Below, piece after piece: positions 21,201-36,100 of a stretch of 64,000 nt of DNA. Made by a program: the position numbers and the translations under genes. Under the pieces are notes generated by a model. It ran no database searches, had not been told where the DNA came from, and worked only from the letters and a program-made list of their open reading frames with translations. How positions within the stretch are numbered: position 1 is the first letter of the stretch; the number at the start of each line of letters is the position of its first letter. This DNA is from Paratrimastix pyriformis (lineage: Eukaryota > Preaxostyla > Paratrimastigidae), in NCBI GenBank assembly GCA_027972325.1, contig JAPMOS010000001.1, positions 715,001-779,000 of the forward strand, in the 5' to 3' direction.

Positions 21201-24200
21201 GGTGGCCTCGGGGGCCAGCGGCCCGTTGGCGGTGGCCAGCCACTGGGGGTTGTACTGCATCTCGACCCGGCCCAGCAGCCGGGCGAAGGCCGCGAAGGGC
21301 TTCGGGTCGAGCGGGGCCCCCAGGGGCAGCACGGCCCGCTGGTAGCGGCCCCAGTCCTGGGCGATCTGGGGCACCCCGTCGGCGGACAGGGTCAGGTAGG
21401 CGTACAGGATGTACAACCGCATGCCCTCCCCCAGCAGGGCCTCGGCCAGGGCGGCCTTGCTGCCGCCGCCGCCGGCAGTGCCGCTGGCGAGGAGGCCGTG
21501 GTAGGCGGCCGTCCGGAGGCGGACGTGGGCCAGCATCTTGGCGGCCATGGGGCCCCGGGCCCGGTGCAGCTGGGCGGCGCCCTCGATGAGGGCCAGCAGC
21601 ATCTCGGCCAGGGCGGCCAGGGTGTCCCGGGCCAGGACCCCCTCGGGGGCCACCGCCTGCCTGCCGAAGGCCTCCCGGGCCATGTCGGCCTCGATGCTGC
21701 GCCGGTCGCGGCGCCGCAGCTCCTCAAACCGGGTCAGCGAGTCCTCCCAGGGCAGCGGCCGGCCTGCAGGGGGGAGCCGTGCGTGAGCAGCAGCAGACGG
21801 GGAGGAGTGAGGAGTGAGGACAATGACGATCGGATGCGGATGATGATCGGGCGGTGATGATAATGCTGATGCTGATAAGGCGATGAGTTCGGCGGGGGGA
21901 CGGCAAGGGCGCGGTTGGGGCGGTGATGGCGGGGCGATGTCCGTGGGTGGGGGCGACACGGACTGAACAGGGGCACGAGCGTGTCGAGGATGTGGGTCCC
22001 CATGAGCGCCTCCTGGTTGGCCACGCAGGGGCCGCTCACCAGCTGCGCCCAGAGCAGGGGTTGCGTGTCGGAAAGGAAAGAAGTACCCGGAAAACCAAAG
22101 AGGTGGGGGTTGCGGTGAGTGCGTGCCAAGACAGGCAGGGGTTGGCGCGTGTCGTGTGATGCGGGGGAGGCAGTCGGGGGCGGGACGGACGGCGGTGAGG
22201 CAGCGGAGGGTCTCGGTGATGTGGGCCGATCCGGTGACACACATGAAGCCGGCCTCCCACTGGGCGTGCTGGGCCTGCACAGCCTGGGCCGTCGAGGCGG
22301 CCGCCGGGTCGGGGGCACCCGAGGGCCCGGGCTGCTGTGAGGGGCCGGCCGTTTGCCCGGCGGCCAGAGGCAGCGGGCTGGGCGCAGCAGGCGCAGGCGC
22401 GGGCGGCGGCGTGGCGGCGGCGGGGCCATCAGGGGCCGGGGACGAGGCCTGGCCAGCCGTCGTGGCGGCGGTGGCGGCGGCGGCGTCAGCGGCCGCGACT
22501 TCGGCTGGCAGAGGGCATACGGACAGGGACAAGAAGTGAAGCGGCGCCGCCAGCGAGCACCGCGTCGATGCAGTGAGCGGGGTGAGGGGTGAGGGGTGAG
22601 GGGTGAGGGGTGAGGGGTGAGGTGAGGGGTGAGGGGTGAGGGGTGAGGGGTGAGGGGGTGAGGGGTGAGGGGTGAGGGGTGAGGGGTGAGGGGTGAGGGG
22701 TGAGGGGTGAGGGGTGAGGGTGAGGTGAGGGGTGAGGGGGGCGGCGGGCGGGCGGGCGGGCGGGCGGGCGGGCGGGCGGGCGGCGGGCGGACCTTTCGAC
22801 GGCGATCCACATGCCCAGGTAGGCCTCGAGGCGCACCAGCAGGTTGATGGGAGCCTCGCCCGGGTGGCCGCCGCCCCCTCGACCTGGGCCCCGGCCGGCT
22901 GGGTTCCCTGGGGCGGGCTGGGCCAGGAGGCCACCGACCAGCCGCTGAGCGTGGCGGTTGTGGCGCCGGCAGAGCAGCCGCACGAACTCGATCGCCGCCC
23001 CGATGAAGTTGCTCGTCAGTCTGCCGCCCGGGGGGCGTGCCGGCGCACAGCCATCAGGGGAAGATGGTGATCGGATGATGATGATCGGATGATGATTGAC
23101 AGTGGGCCACCGCCTGGGGTTGGGGGGGGGGGGGGGGGCGGACCGGATCTCGGGGTGTCGGGCAGGGTGCCGTACTGCCTGTGCAGGTCGACCAGCCGGC
23201 TCAGGGCCCCGTCCAGGATCCCAAGAAGGCCCACGACCTGCACCCGTGCCCCCACCCGCCCAGCCAGCCGGAACAAACCCCAAATGAACGGGGGGGGGGG
23301 GGCAACCCGCGAAAGGGCGGCCCGTCCGGCAGCTGCTGTGTTTGGGGGCCCGTGCGATGATGTGCGGGGATGAGGGCCGCGTGGGCGGACTGCTTGGACT
23401 GGGCCCGGTAGGTCTCGACCAGGCCCAGGGAGGCACCGCTGGATCCACGTGTCCACCTGCTCGGGGTCCGGGCCGGGCGCGGCCACGCGCCGCTTGGGGT
23501 CGACCCCAGCGCCCCGAGGGCCGCCGAGGCAAGGGCAGCGGGGGCCGACAGGCGGGCGGGCCCCCGGTCGGGCCGGCGGGCGGCGGGGCAGGGCGGCGGG
23601 GCCCCCATGAAGGCGGTCAGGGTCAGCAGGGCCTCCGTCCGGGTCAGCGGGCAGGGCGACGAGACGTGCGGCAGCAGGTGCTGCACACGACACCCGCAGA
23701 CGGGGAGGCGTGAGTGCGTGCGGCGTGAGGCATTGAGGGCATTGAGGGCATTGAGGGCATTGAGGGCATTGAGGGCATTGAGGGCATTGAGGGCATGAGG
23801 GGCCGCGCGGACCAGCCTGTTGAGCTTGGCCTGATGGCGGCCCGTGGGGCGGGGCCGTCCTGGGCGTGGATCATCTCCCGCACGGCCCGCAGCACGAAGA
23901 ACATCAGCTCGTCCGCCACCGCGGGCGCCGTGGGCAGTTGCTCAATCAGCTGCCGGCACCGGGGAAGGGGAAGGGAAGGGGAAGGGGAAGGGAAGGGAAG
24001 GGAAGGGAAGGGAAGGGAAGGGAAGGGGAAGGGAAGGGAAGGGAAGGGAAGGGGAAGGGGAAGGGAAGGGAAGGGAAGGGGAAGGGAAGGGAAGGGGAAG
24101 GGAAGGGGAAGGGGAAGGGGGGAAGGGAAGGGAAGGGGAAGGGGAAGGGAAGGGAAGGGGGCGGAAGGGAAGGGAAGGGAAGGGAAGGGAAGGGAAGGGG

Positions 24201-27200
24201 AAGGGGAAGCGGAAGGGGAAGGGGAAGCGGAAGGGGATCAGAGATGCCCATCAATGAGGGCGCGGGGGCTGCGGGGGCTGTGCGGAGGCAGCGAGGCGGG
24301 CGGGAGTGGGGGTCGGACCCTGGAGAGCTTGGCCTCGTCGAGGCCGCTGAGGATGGCCCCGATGGCGGCCCGCTCCTCCTCGATGGGGCCCTGGCAGAGC
24401 TGCCCCACCCTGCAGCAGCGAAGGAGGAGAGAGAAGGGAAGGGGGCCATGACGACTGGAGCAGCGCAGGTACCGGTCGTCATCTCCTTGCCCCCCTCCCC
24501 CTCCCCCTCTCCCACAGCCGCAGGCGCAGGCGCAGCCCTCCCACTCTCCCTCTGCCCACCCACCCGGCAGGGCAGGGTGGCGGCGTGGCGTGGCTGACCT
24601 CTGTGCGTACCGGGCCCACTGCTTGCTGAGGGCTGCCCGCTGGGCCTCGGCCGTCTGGGGGTCCCAGGCCCGCTGCATGGCCTCGATCCGGGCCCGCTCC
24701 AGCCCGTACAGCTGGGACCCGTCCCGGGCCAGGGGGCCCTCGTCCGCCTCGGCCGCGGGGGGGCTGGGCGAGGGGGCGCCCAGGAGCGGCGCACCATCGG
24801 GGCTCGGCGCGGCCACGGACGGCTCCCCCGCAGACGGGGCAGGGCTGGGGCTGGGGCTGGGGCTGGGGCTGGGCAGCGGGGGGGCCGTCGCCGGTGGGGC
24901 CTGCTGGGGCTGAGGCTGGGCGGCGGCCGTGACGGCGCAGGTGGCGGCGTTGGCGAGGGGCGCGATGGCCGAGAGGCCCGCGGCGGCGGGGCTGGCCGGG
25001 TGGGCGCTGGTGGGGAAGGTGGCCGCGGCGGCGGCCATGTGGGCGGCGAGGGTCGCGTTGAGGCCCGCCGGCAGCGACTTGGCCCAGAACGCCGTCGCGG
25101 CCTGAGCAGCAGCAGCGGCAGCAGCAGCAGACAGCAGCGGATGGGCCGGCGGGACGAGCACGGAGAACAAAGGAGTTAGTGCCTGTCTGTGCCTGTCTGT
25201 GCCTGTCTGCGTGTCTGCGTGCGTGGGGGAGGGGGGTGCGGACGCCGCGGAAGAGGTCCATGCATGCGGCCGACAGGGAGGCGCTGAGGGGGCCGGCGAT
25301 GGTCAGCGCGCCGGTCGTCTGCCACACCGCGCCGCCCCCCACGAGACACCACCCCACCCAAGGTCGGCCCACACGAGAAATGAACGAGAGAGCGGGCAAT
25401 TTCCGGGGGATGGGGGATGGGGGATGGGGGATGGGGGCACGGACCGGGGCCCGGGCTCGGGTGAGCAGCCTGGCGAGGGTGTCCAGCAGCCGGGCCAGGT
25501 GCGGCAGGGCCACCGCGCGGCACTCGCGCACGAACCGGGCCACCTCTGCGGGGGCGAAGGGGCGAAGGGACGCCGCCGCGACGATGGGATGAGAAGGGGG
25601 GCAGCGGGTGCGGCGGGCAGCAGCGGTGCGGCGGGGCGGCGGGGCAGCAGCGGACCCTCGGCAAGCGAGGAGGTCCCCGCCGGCTCGAGCTGAAGCGTGG
25701 AGCCGGCGAGCGAAGAAGGGGCCACAGCAGGCGCGGCAGCGGGGAGGAGCGGGGCGGGCAGCCGAAAGAGGGTGATGATGAGCGGCGGGTTCCGATCGAT
25801 GGACATGATGACCCGTCCTCACTCCTCCACCATTCTTCCCACTGGCAGGGCCATGGGGCGGCCGGAGGCACGAGGGCGGGGGCATGGGCGACCATGGCGG
25901 GCTGCTGAGGTCCTCCAGCGACTCGCGGGCCTCGGGGCTCCCTGTGGGCCTCCCCGCCCGAGGCGTGCGAGAGCGACAGCAGCAGGGCCGTCACGGCTGC
26001 CCGGGAAGGGGGAAGGGGGGAGCCGACACTCGGGTGAAGCAGGCCGGGGGGGGGGGGGACGGGCGACCGGGAGGGGCTGGGCGGGAGGAGCCGCGGACCG
26101 GGGACGATGTCCAGGGCCAGGAGGGCCGCCCGTGGCAGCGGGTCGATCGCCTGCGGGGCCGCCGCTCCTTGGGCGGCCGCAGCCACGGCCGCAGTGGCGG
26201 GGCCACGGGCGGGTGGGCCCGGTGGCGCTCGGCGAGGGTGGCGGCGGCACGGGCGTGGTGGGCGGGGGCGGGACGGGCGCCCCCAGGGCCCCGTCGATGG
26301 CCGTGGCTGCGATGGTGGCCATCGAGAGCAGGAAGGGCATCGCCTTCTGCAGGTCCCGGCGGCTGGGGGCGAGGGAGAAGGTGAGACGGGACAGGGGGGA
26401 GGGGAGGGCGAGGAAGGATGTGTGGGGCGTGCTGGTCTGCGGGTGGCTGTGGGTGTGGCTGTGGGTGTGGCTGTGGGTGGGCCGGGTGGCGGACTCGAGT
26501 TCGCCCAGGCCGCTCATGTCGGCGTCCAGGTAGATGGCCCGCAGGGCGTGCCAGTAGGCCGCCAGCAGCGGCACGGGGATGGCGCCCTCGGGGGCGGCCA
26601 GGGTCTCCATCATGTCTGCGCCCCCCCGGGCCGTCCCCACATCGCATCAGCCCCATCACGGGCTGCGTGAGGGATGGGAGGAAGGGCCCAGCGGCAGCTG
26701 ACCGACGGGGAGTGCGATGGCAGGGGGGCTGGTGGCGGCGGCGGTAGGGACGGCGGTGGGGCGGACCGCGGAGGGGCAGCCAGGGGCGGCACGCCTGCTG
26801 GGCCTCCTCGTGCTTACCCGTGCAGACCGACCCCAGCAGCCGCACGAAGAGCGTGTGGTACCTGCCCGCCCCGCCCCCGCCACCCGCCGGGCCGCCAGAA
26901 AGGAGGGCCGAGGGAAGTCAGCGGGTGGGGCGGCGAAATCGCCGATGGACGTGCGGCCCCGCCGCCTGGGAGGCAGGGCAGGGCAGGGCAGGGCAGGGCA
27001 GGGCAGGGCAGGGCAGGGCAGGGCAGGGCAGGGCAGGGCAGGGCAGGGCAGGGCAGGGCAGGGCAGGGCAGGGCAGGGCAGGGCAGGGCAGGGCAGGGCA
27101 GGGCAGGGCAGGGCAGGGCAGGGCAGGGCAGGGCAGGGCAGGGCAGGGCAGGGCAGGGCAGGGCAGGGGCGGGTGGTGGGGCGGACCCGAGCTTGCCCTC

Positions 27201-30079
27201 GAGGCACTCCAGGGCGGCCTCGTCGGCCCTGGGCGGGGCCCTGGGAGCGTGCCCGCTCGATGAGCTGCTGCCGGGCGTGGTCGATGCCGCGGGGCGTGCC
27301 GTACGTGGCGAAGATCTCCGGGAAGCCGCCCCGCACGGCCCGCAGGATGGCCGTCTGCCGCCAGAAAAAGAGAAAGGCGTTCAAGGGCCATGAGCCGAGC
27401 CAGAGGGGCAGAGGGGCAGAGGGGCAGAGGGGCAGAGGGGCAGAGGGGCAGAGGGGCAGAGGGCAGAGGGCAGAGGGGCAGAGGGGCAGAGGGGCAGAGG
27501 GGCAGAGGGGCAGAGGGGCAGAGGGCAGAGGGCAGAGGGGCAGAGGGCAGAGGGGCAGAGGGGCAGAGGGGCAGAGGAGGGCAGAGGGGCAGAGGGGAGG
27601 GGCAGAGGGAGGGGGAGGGCAGAGGCAAGGCACCAACTTCTGGCGTCTCCCAAGCGGGAATGGGACGGGTCAGCGGGGCATGGATGGTGGTATGGGGCAT
27701 GGGGCATGGGACGGGGGACCTGGTTGCGGCGGAAGGGCACCTTCCGGCGGCACATGGCGTTGGCGACGGCAATGTACCGCCAGACGCGGCCGTGGCGCGG
27801 CTCCAGCAGGCCGCAGACGGCGCTCAGGGTGTCCTGGCGGGACGGGGAAGGCAACCAGGGGCGGCGGGGTCGACATCAGCGGATGTGACGGTGGGCGGCG
27901 CTGGGCGAGGGCGGTGGGCGTGCGATGGGGCGGGGGCGGGGGGGGGGGGGGCGGACCTCGCTGAGGGTGGCCAGGGTGAGGGGGTCCTGGAGGAGCTCCA
28001 GGATGGGCATCTCGGAGCCGTTGTTGTTGGGCAGGTGCCCCACCAGCACGGGCAGGAAGTCCTTGTACAGCGCCATGTTCCGCCGGTTCTCCTGCGGGGG
28101 GGCAGCAGGGGGGGCGACCGACCGCGGTGGCCGGGGGAACGGAGGGGTGTTGAATCGGGCGTGGCGGAGGATGGCCTGGGGGCTGGGGGCTGTGGGGTGC
28201 TGGGGGCGGACATGGACGAAGTAGCCGATGGACGCGAAGGCGGCGCGGAACATGCCGGTGGCCTCGCGGACGAAGGGCATGTTGGTCACGATGGCCATCA
28301 CCACGAAGGGCGCGTCGTGGATGCGCAGCACGGCCTGGGCGGCGGGCCGGGGCCGGGGCAGGGCCGGGTCCAGGTAGGGCAGGTAGTCGAACGGGTACCG
28401 GGGCATCGTCAGCCGCACGAAGGAGACGCTGCCCACGCCACAGCCAACCAAGCGGTGGTGCGGGCGGTGAAGGGCATGCGCAGGCATGCGCGGTGGTAGT
28501 GGCGGTGGCGGTGGATGTGTGTGCGTGAGAACAGAGCCGGCGGCGGCGGATGGGGGGGGGGGGGGCGTGGCGTGGCGTGGCGTGGCGTGGCGTGGCGTGG
28601 CGTGGCGTGGCGTGGCGTGGCGTGGCGTGCGGACAACTCGGGGCTTGTGGTGATGGGGCACTTGTCGGAGACGACGAAGTTGGACCAGCTCGGGAGGACG
28701 GGCGCGAAGGCCTCGATCTGGGCGGGCCCGAGGCCCAGCTCGAGGGCGCAGACGCGCATCAGGGCGGCCGTCAGGTTGGCGAAGGTCAGCGGGTTGCCCG
28801 TGCCCCGGCTGCAGTACCACCGGAAGAGCTCCTGCAGCAGCCGCTGCGCCCCCCTGCGCCCAACCGGCAGCCGGAAATGTGGGGGCAGAGCGCCCAAGGG
28901 GGAGGTGGCGAGGGGGCGAGTGAGCAGGGGTCATGGTTCCGGGCATCGGCGGGTCGGCCGCCGCCTGGGGGGTGGCGTGGAGGGAACCGGGGCGTCGGAG
29001 GGGGGTGGGGCGTGCGTCTGTGTGTGTCTGAGGGGCGCGGACCGCTCGTACTGCGGGTGGTCGGGGTCGGCGAAGACCTCCAGGTCGCGCAGCGAGTCGG
29101 CGCATGTCCGCCAGCGGGAGAACCGCTTCACCAGCAGCCGCAGCTCGCAGGCGTTGATCTTCCCGTCGGATGTGGTCAGGATGCCCTGCGCCCCCGAGGA
29201 GAGCGTAGGCACGGGCGCTGCCGGGGGGCGGTGTGTGTGTATGTGCGGGTAGGAAGGCGGAGGGAGGGAGGGGGGATGAAGACGGTGGCGGAGGGGGGAA
29301 GGGCGACGGGATGGGGAGGCGGCGGCTGATGGGCGGGTAGCGGACCGCAGTGGGCGTCGTTGACGATGGCCGCCATGTCGGCCTCGGTCAGGCCAGCCAG
29401 CGCTCGGCTCAGGGCGCCGCCCTCTGGCAACCGGGGGCAGGGTCAGGGGCAGGAGGAGGGGGTCCATTGATGTGGGTGAGCGGTGTTGGTCTGCGGGTGT
29501 CGTGGCGCGCCTGTGGGCGCCTGTGTGGGTGGGCGCCTGTGGCGTGCCTGTGCGGGCGCCTGTGCGGGCGCCTGTGCGGGTGCCTGTGCGGGTGCGGTGG
29601 TGGTGTGGCTCAGCCACGGACCGCGGCCCACGGCCCTGCTGCGGAATGCGGTCCAGAGCTTGGTCATGGCCCGGTTGTGGGCCCGCTCGGCGTCGCGCAT
29701 CATGATCTCCGTGTTGACCACCTGCGCCCCCGGGGTCCCAGCCACGCCCAGCCCGGGGGGGGGGGGGGGGGGGGAGGGGGGGGGGACCGCCGGTGAGCGG
29801 GGAGGAGGGCCGGGCCACGGAGGGCGAGGCGCAGGGGACGGCCGGGGTGGCGGACCTTGACCGCGGCCAGCTCACGCATGAGGTAGCTCGGCGGCCCGCT
29901 GTTGGACTGGGGCAGCCCCAGTCCGCTGAGCCGGGCCAGGGCACGGGTCGTGCTCTCGATGGGCGGCAGGTGGATCTGCAGTCAGTCAAACACACACACG
30001 CCCACCGAGAGGTCCGTCAGGCAGATGGCCAAGGTGCGTGTGCGTGTGTGCGTGCGTGTGTGTGCGTGCATGCATGCGC

Positions 30080-30110
<31 letters not shown>

Positions 30111-33100
30111 GGGGGGTGCGGGCCTTGAGGGCGTGCAGGAGGGCCAGGGTCTGGAGCACCTCCAGCACCAGCAGCTGGCGGCCGTCCTGTGGGAGCGACA
30201 CCCACCCGCGACGGTGGGAAGCCCTGAGGGTCTGCGGCCGGCCCGCCAACCGGCGGCAAGGAAGCGGAGGGGCACGGGAAGGGGAAGGGGAAGGGGGCCC
30301 GCGCCACGGGTACCAACCTGCAGCTGGGCGATGATGGCCTGCTCCTCGGCGGCCGCCTGCTGCCGGCGCCGCTCGGCCTCGCGCTGCTGCAGCTCCAGCT
30401 GCTGCTGGGCCGTCAGCGGGGCAGCCGCCGGGGCACCGGCGGGGGCCGGGGTGGGGGCCGGGGTTGGGGCCGGGGTTGGGGGCAGGAGGTTGGCGGGGGC
30501 CGTGGTGGCGGCGCAGAGGAAGCCGCCCATCCACTCGAGGAGCGGCTGCAGGTCGGGGGGGCAGTCCTCGGCCGGCTCGTCGTCCTCCAGCTGCCCCGCC
30601 GTGTCCATGGGCGGCGGCCAGAAGCGCACGTCCCTGGCGGGGCCCGGGGCCACCGGGGCGGCGAAGGAGAGGGCAGGGGCGAAGAAAGGCATCAGGAAAA
30701 AGGAGGAGGGAGCCACGGGGGGCAAGGGCAGGATGAGTGCGGAGGGAGTGCGGGAAGGCGCTGGTTGGGGGGCGGACAGATTGCGGAAGCGCTCGCGGGA
30801 TGGGGTGTTGATGTGCAGGTGGCGAGTGAGGGAGAGGGCCTGCATGCGGAGCGGATAGGGCAGCACGGGGCACTCCACCAGCTGGGCCAGGGTGGGCAGG
30901 TGGAAGTGCGGCTGCGCCCACCATCCGCCGCACAGCCCACCACCGCCCACAGCCGCCACCATACCCAGCAACCGGAACGGAGCAGGACGGAAACACGATC
31001 AAACGTGAAGCCGATGAAAACCTGCGGGGATGATGAGGGCGGGGATGATGAGGGCGGTCGCTGGACCTCGAAGAGCAGGTAGTTGCCCATGTGCATCTGC
31101 TTGCAGAGGGCTCCCGTCAGGGCGAAGCTGAGCGTGACGTACTCGCCGTAGAGCCGCGTGGCGGGGGTGTCCTCGGCACCCACTCGGCACAGCGACAGCA
31201 GGTTCTGCGGCCCCACCCCATCCCCCACCCCCGGCAGACGACCCCCCCCAGGGACACGGCGCCCACAGATCGTTGGGGGCGGCAGCCACCAGATGCGCAC
31301 AGCCCGCCCTCTGGCCTTTGGTCGTCCGTATGCACCTGGGCGCCGTGATGGGGGGGGCAGCGGACCTGGCAGCCGAAGGGGCCCTTGGTCATGAGGCAGG
31401 CGAACGCCGCGGGGGCGGCCGGGTCGGGGCCCCAGAGCCGGACGGCCCGCTGGTCGGCCTCCCCGGGCAGGCAGCCGCTCGCCGCCCAGCTGGCGGGGGC
31501 GGGCGTGACGGCCACCAGGGCCGGGGGCGCCGAGACGGGGTTGGTGGTGGGCGCCGCCACGGCCCGGCCCTGCTGCTCGTCGAAGGTCACCACCAGGGCC
31601 GGGTTGGCCTCGGGCCGGGCATCCACCACGCACAGCAGCCGCGGCTCTGCACGGAGAGGGGCCCGAGGGGACGCCCACCCCAAGGGATGAAGCCGTGCCC
31701 TGCTCATCGGGCGGGCCTCCGGCAAAGGGGGACCGGGCGGACGACGGACCGGCCTCGGGGGCCACAGCGACCGCCGCATCGGCGGGGCGCGGGGACGGGG
31801 CCGGCGGCGGAGTCGCGGCACCATCACGCCCGGGCCGGGCCGGGCCGCCCCGGGGAGCTGCCGCGCGGGACCGCAGAAACAGGCCGCGCATCATCAGAGG
31901 ATTGGTCATGGGCGGTCACGCCGGTGGCAGGAGGCACGGGGGTGGCGCGGGGGTGCGAGGCGTCGTGGCGGACCGAAGAGGAGCTGCCCGATGAGGGACT
32001 GGTTGCGCACGTAGGGCATGGCCCAGGGGTCCTCCTCGCCCAGGATCTCATCGTCGGCCAGTGTGTCCAGCAGCGGGGGCGGGTCGTACTCGTCGAAGCG
32101 CAGCCCCACGGGCGGCACCAGGGCCAGCAGCTTGCGGGCCTGCAGCTCGGGCGCCTCCGGGGCGGCCGCAACCTCGCCGCCCTCACTGCGGCCCGCGAGC
32201 GAGAGCGTCGCCACCCCCCCCATCCCCCATCCCCCCACGGACGGTGGTGAGCGGGGGCGGGCGAGCGTGACGGGGATCAAGTGGGCGGGCGGGGTGATTG
32301 GCGCAGCGGGGGGTGCGTGTGGGCAGACCCGATCCCCGAGGCGGGCGGGTCCGGGGCAGCCGGGGCGCCGCCTCCGCACCCCTCGAGGTACTCGGCCGCG
32401 ATCAGGGCGGCCGCGGTCGTGTCGGCCGTGGGGGCGCCCAGCGCGTTGGCCCGCAGGCCCTCCGCCAGGCGTGCCCCGTGGGCGAAGTAGGCCGCGAACT
32501 GGTCGATGGGCCCCGGGGGCCGCAGGTAGGGCGAGGCGCAGTGGCGCAGGGCGTGGGGCTGCGGGGCGCAGAGCATCATCAGGGCCTTCAGGACCCGGTT
32601 CAGGTCGGCTGCGTTGGGCCGGGCCGCCGTCGGGACGGGCAGGCTCGCGCCGCCGGGGGCGGCCCCGGGCACGGGCGCGGGGGCCATCGGGGCCGGGGCC
32701 GGGGCGGCCGTGAAGGAGCGCATGCCCTCCTCGGCGTAGCGCACCATCGAGGCCACAATCCGGGCCGAGATGCTGCCCCCCCGGGTGCCAGGCGATGAGG
32801 CAAGCAAGGCTCGGACTCGCGTGGGGGGGGGGGGGGGGGGGGGGTAGAGGTCGGGGTGCGGGGCGGACCTCTCGGAGATGGCCTGGCTGGATGTGCAGAG
32901 GGCCGTCAGGAAGGGCAGGTAGGCGTCCATGCCCAGCATGGGGGCCCGCTCGAGGAACTCCACGTGGCGCATGATCCAGAAGCTGGTCGCCTGGTTGCCG
33001 TAGGCGACCATCGTCAGGAAGAGCAGCCCGTCCGGGCCGCCGCCCGGGCCGTGTTCAGCAGGGGCGCCTTGACGAAGGGGTCCGAGACGCCTCGCACATC

Positions 33101-36100
33101 CCGCAGCAGGGTCCGGGCCCCTTGGATCAGCGGCTGCGCCCGACAAAGCCGGGGGGGGGGGGGGGGCAGGAGCACAGTGCCACGATCAGTCGCGTGGTGA
33201 TGCGCGCGTTAGTGTGTGCAGACTGGGAGCGCAATGCGATGGGAGCGGAGGGGGGGGGTGGGGGTGGGGTGGGGGTGCGGACCATGACCCGGGCGAGGAG
33301 CATCATGCTCATGCCCACGAGACCCACCTGGCCGTAGGTGGCCTGCATCCAGCGGAGGTGGGTCTCGCTCTGCTGGGCCACCCGGATGAGCGAGACCAGG
33401 AAGAGCGGGTAGTCGGGGTGCAGCCGCCGGTCGACGGCCCCCATGGCCCCCTGCAGGGTGTGCACGCAGGCCGCCAGGGCCTCGGTCAGGGCCTGCAGGT
33501 ACCGGCTGAGGGCCTGCGGGGACTTCTCGGTGGGCCGCAGGGCGTACACCTGCTGCAGGTGGCTCCGCAGGGCCTCCATCATGTGCCGGGTCGGGTCCGA
33601 CAGGGCCACGCTGTGCGGGTCCACCTTGGCCAGCGACCTGCATCCACCCGGCCCCGCCACCCGTGAGCAATAATCCGGCGATGGGGGGCAAGAGATTGTG
33701 TGGGCAAGTGCGGGGCGGGGCAGGGCGGGCGGACCAGATGTCCGAGTCAGCGGGGCCCAGGGTGAGGCTCCTGGCCTGTGTGGTCTGGTCGCAGGGGGCC
33801 GAGAACTGCATGGCGGCCTCGTCGGGGGTGCGCGCGTCCCCGGCCTGGCCGCCCGCCATGTAGGCCAGCCGGCCCTGCTCGAGCCGGTCCAGGCCCACCC
33901 GGAAGGCGTGCCCGTGGGTCAGGTAGAGCCCAAAGGCGGGGCACAGCATGGCCGCGATCTGGTCGGTGCGGATGGGGGTCTCCTTGTCCACGGGCATCGT
34001 GGGCTGGAAGGCCCACACGGCCCCCGGGCGGCCCTCCCACTCGGGCACCAGGCACAGCCGGACGGGCGCCGGCTGCTTGGCGGCCCCCTTGGCCCGCCCC
34101 ACGGCGGCCCCCTGGTAGATGTACGCGTCGGCAGGGTCGATGGGGTCTTCCTCCACCCGGGCCGCGGCCGCGGCGGCGGTGGTGGTGGTGGCGGCGGCGG
34201 CGTGGCGCGGGGCCGTGGGCGAGGGGGCCATCAGGTCGGACCGGGTGGCCCGCCGGCGGAAAAGCCCCGCAAAACTGGGCGACTCGGCCGGCCCGCCCTC
34301 GGCTGGGCCCTTGCCGCCCCCGGCCGCCCCGCCACGCGCGGCGGCCCCCTGGGCGGCCTCCTTCTGGGCCAGCCGCTGGGCGTCCTGCGGGTGGACGCAG
34401 AGGTAGTGGCCCGTCAGGCGGTGGCGCAGCAGGACGGGGTCCTTCCACCGGATGGGGCCCCCGGCCCGCTGCATGATGGCGAGCAGGGCGCTCTGGTGCC
34501 GGTCGACGGGCAGCGCGCTGAGGTCCTGGCGGAGGGCCTCCTGGGGCCGCTCCACGACCCAGTACTCGGCGACGGAGTCCTCCTGGGCCGTCACCACCTG
34601 GGCGGGGGCCACCATCCGCATGAAGGGCACGCTCGAGGCCACCGTGCACCGGGGCAGCCGGGGGATGGCCGCAGCCACCGGGGCGAGCCCCTCGCGCACG
34701 GCGGGCAGGGGCGAGGCGGGCGGGCGAGGCGAGGAGGGCGGCGGGGAGGAGGGCGGCGAGGGCAGCTCGACGAAGACGGCGGGGGTCGGCTGGGGCGGCA
34801 CGGGCACCAGAGACACGCCCTCCACCGGGACCGGGGCAACGATCGTGGGGGCATCCGCGGGGGCCTCGACGCCCACTGGCGGTGCGGCTGCGGCGGTGGG
34901 GGGTGGGGTCGATGGCTGGGCGGCAGCGGCGCCTTCGGGGGGTGGTGGCGAGGGCGAGGGCGAGGGCGCGGGTTCGAGGGACGCGGGCGGGGGCGGGGGT
35001 GGAGACGGCGCGGGGCCGGGGCTATTTGGGGTCGCCGTGGCGGCGGCGGCGGCGGCGAGGGGGTTGACGGCCATCATGGGCATGGGCGGGGCGGTGGGGC
35101 TGAGCAGGGGCGGCGGGGGCAGGGGGGCCACCGATCCCGAGCGGGCCGAGCGGCTCGTCGGCAAGGGCGGCGGAGCCAGCGGCGGCGCCTGCGACTGGCG
35201 CCGGGGCGGCAGGGGCGGCGGCTCGGCCGTGGCGGGGACCGGGCTCGGCTCGGAGGCTGACGAGGTTCCCGAGGGGCGGGCCTTGGGGGGCAGCATGGGC
35301 GTGTGGGGCTGCTCGGGGTCCTCGTGCCGGCCGGCGGACGGGTTCGTGGGGCCGGCCTTCTCCATCTTGCTGTCCCGCCGCAGCAAGCCCGCAAACTGCA
35401 GCCCAGCAAGGCCGGCGTGTGTGGGCGGTGGAGGACGCATGATGAACGAATGGGGACAGGGCAGGGGGAGGGTGGGTCTGAACAGCAGCACAAGCAGCAG
35501 GGGCGAGGGTCCCCGGACCTTATTGATCAGGCCTGCCCCCAGCTCGACCACATTGCCTCCGACCGCGCCCACGGCGTTGATGGCCCCGTGGAAGACGGCC
35601 GCGGTGCTCTCGAGGCCAGGCGACTGGACCGGGCTGGGCAGCACCACGCCCACATCCTCGGCCTCCTCGGCCAGCCCGGGCTCCTCGGGGGCCGGCTCGG
35701 GCTCCTTCACCATGTAGGGCTCCCCGTAGGCGATGCCCGAGTGGTCCCGGCGCCCCTCCAGGGCCGCCTCGAAGGGGGCCCGGTCGGCCAGGGGCCAGGG
35801 CGTGTTGGGCGGCATCCGGGGCGTCAGCGCGGCCGAGGCGGCCAGCAGGTCGTGGCACGAGAGGACCCCCTCGTACTCCCGGTTGATGACCCGCACAATG
35901 TCGCAGCTCTGTGGGCCCGGGAAACGGGAGAGAAGCGTCAGCGGCGGGCCGTGAAGATTGTGTGGCAAGGGAGGGGCGCGGCATGGAAGGAAGGTGGGGT
36001 TTGGGCTGGCGGACCTGCACCAGGCTCTCGGAGACAGGGGCCAGGCTTCCAAGAGACCCGCCGAAGCGGGAGAGGTACCACCCGTGGGGCTTGGCCAGAC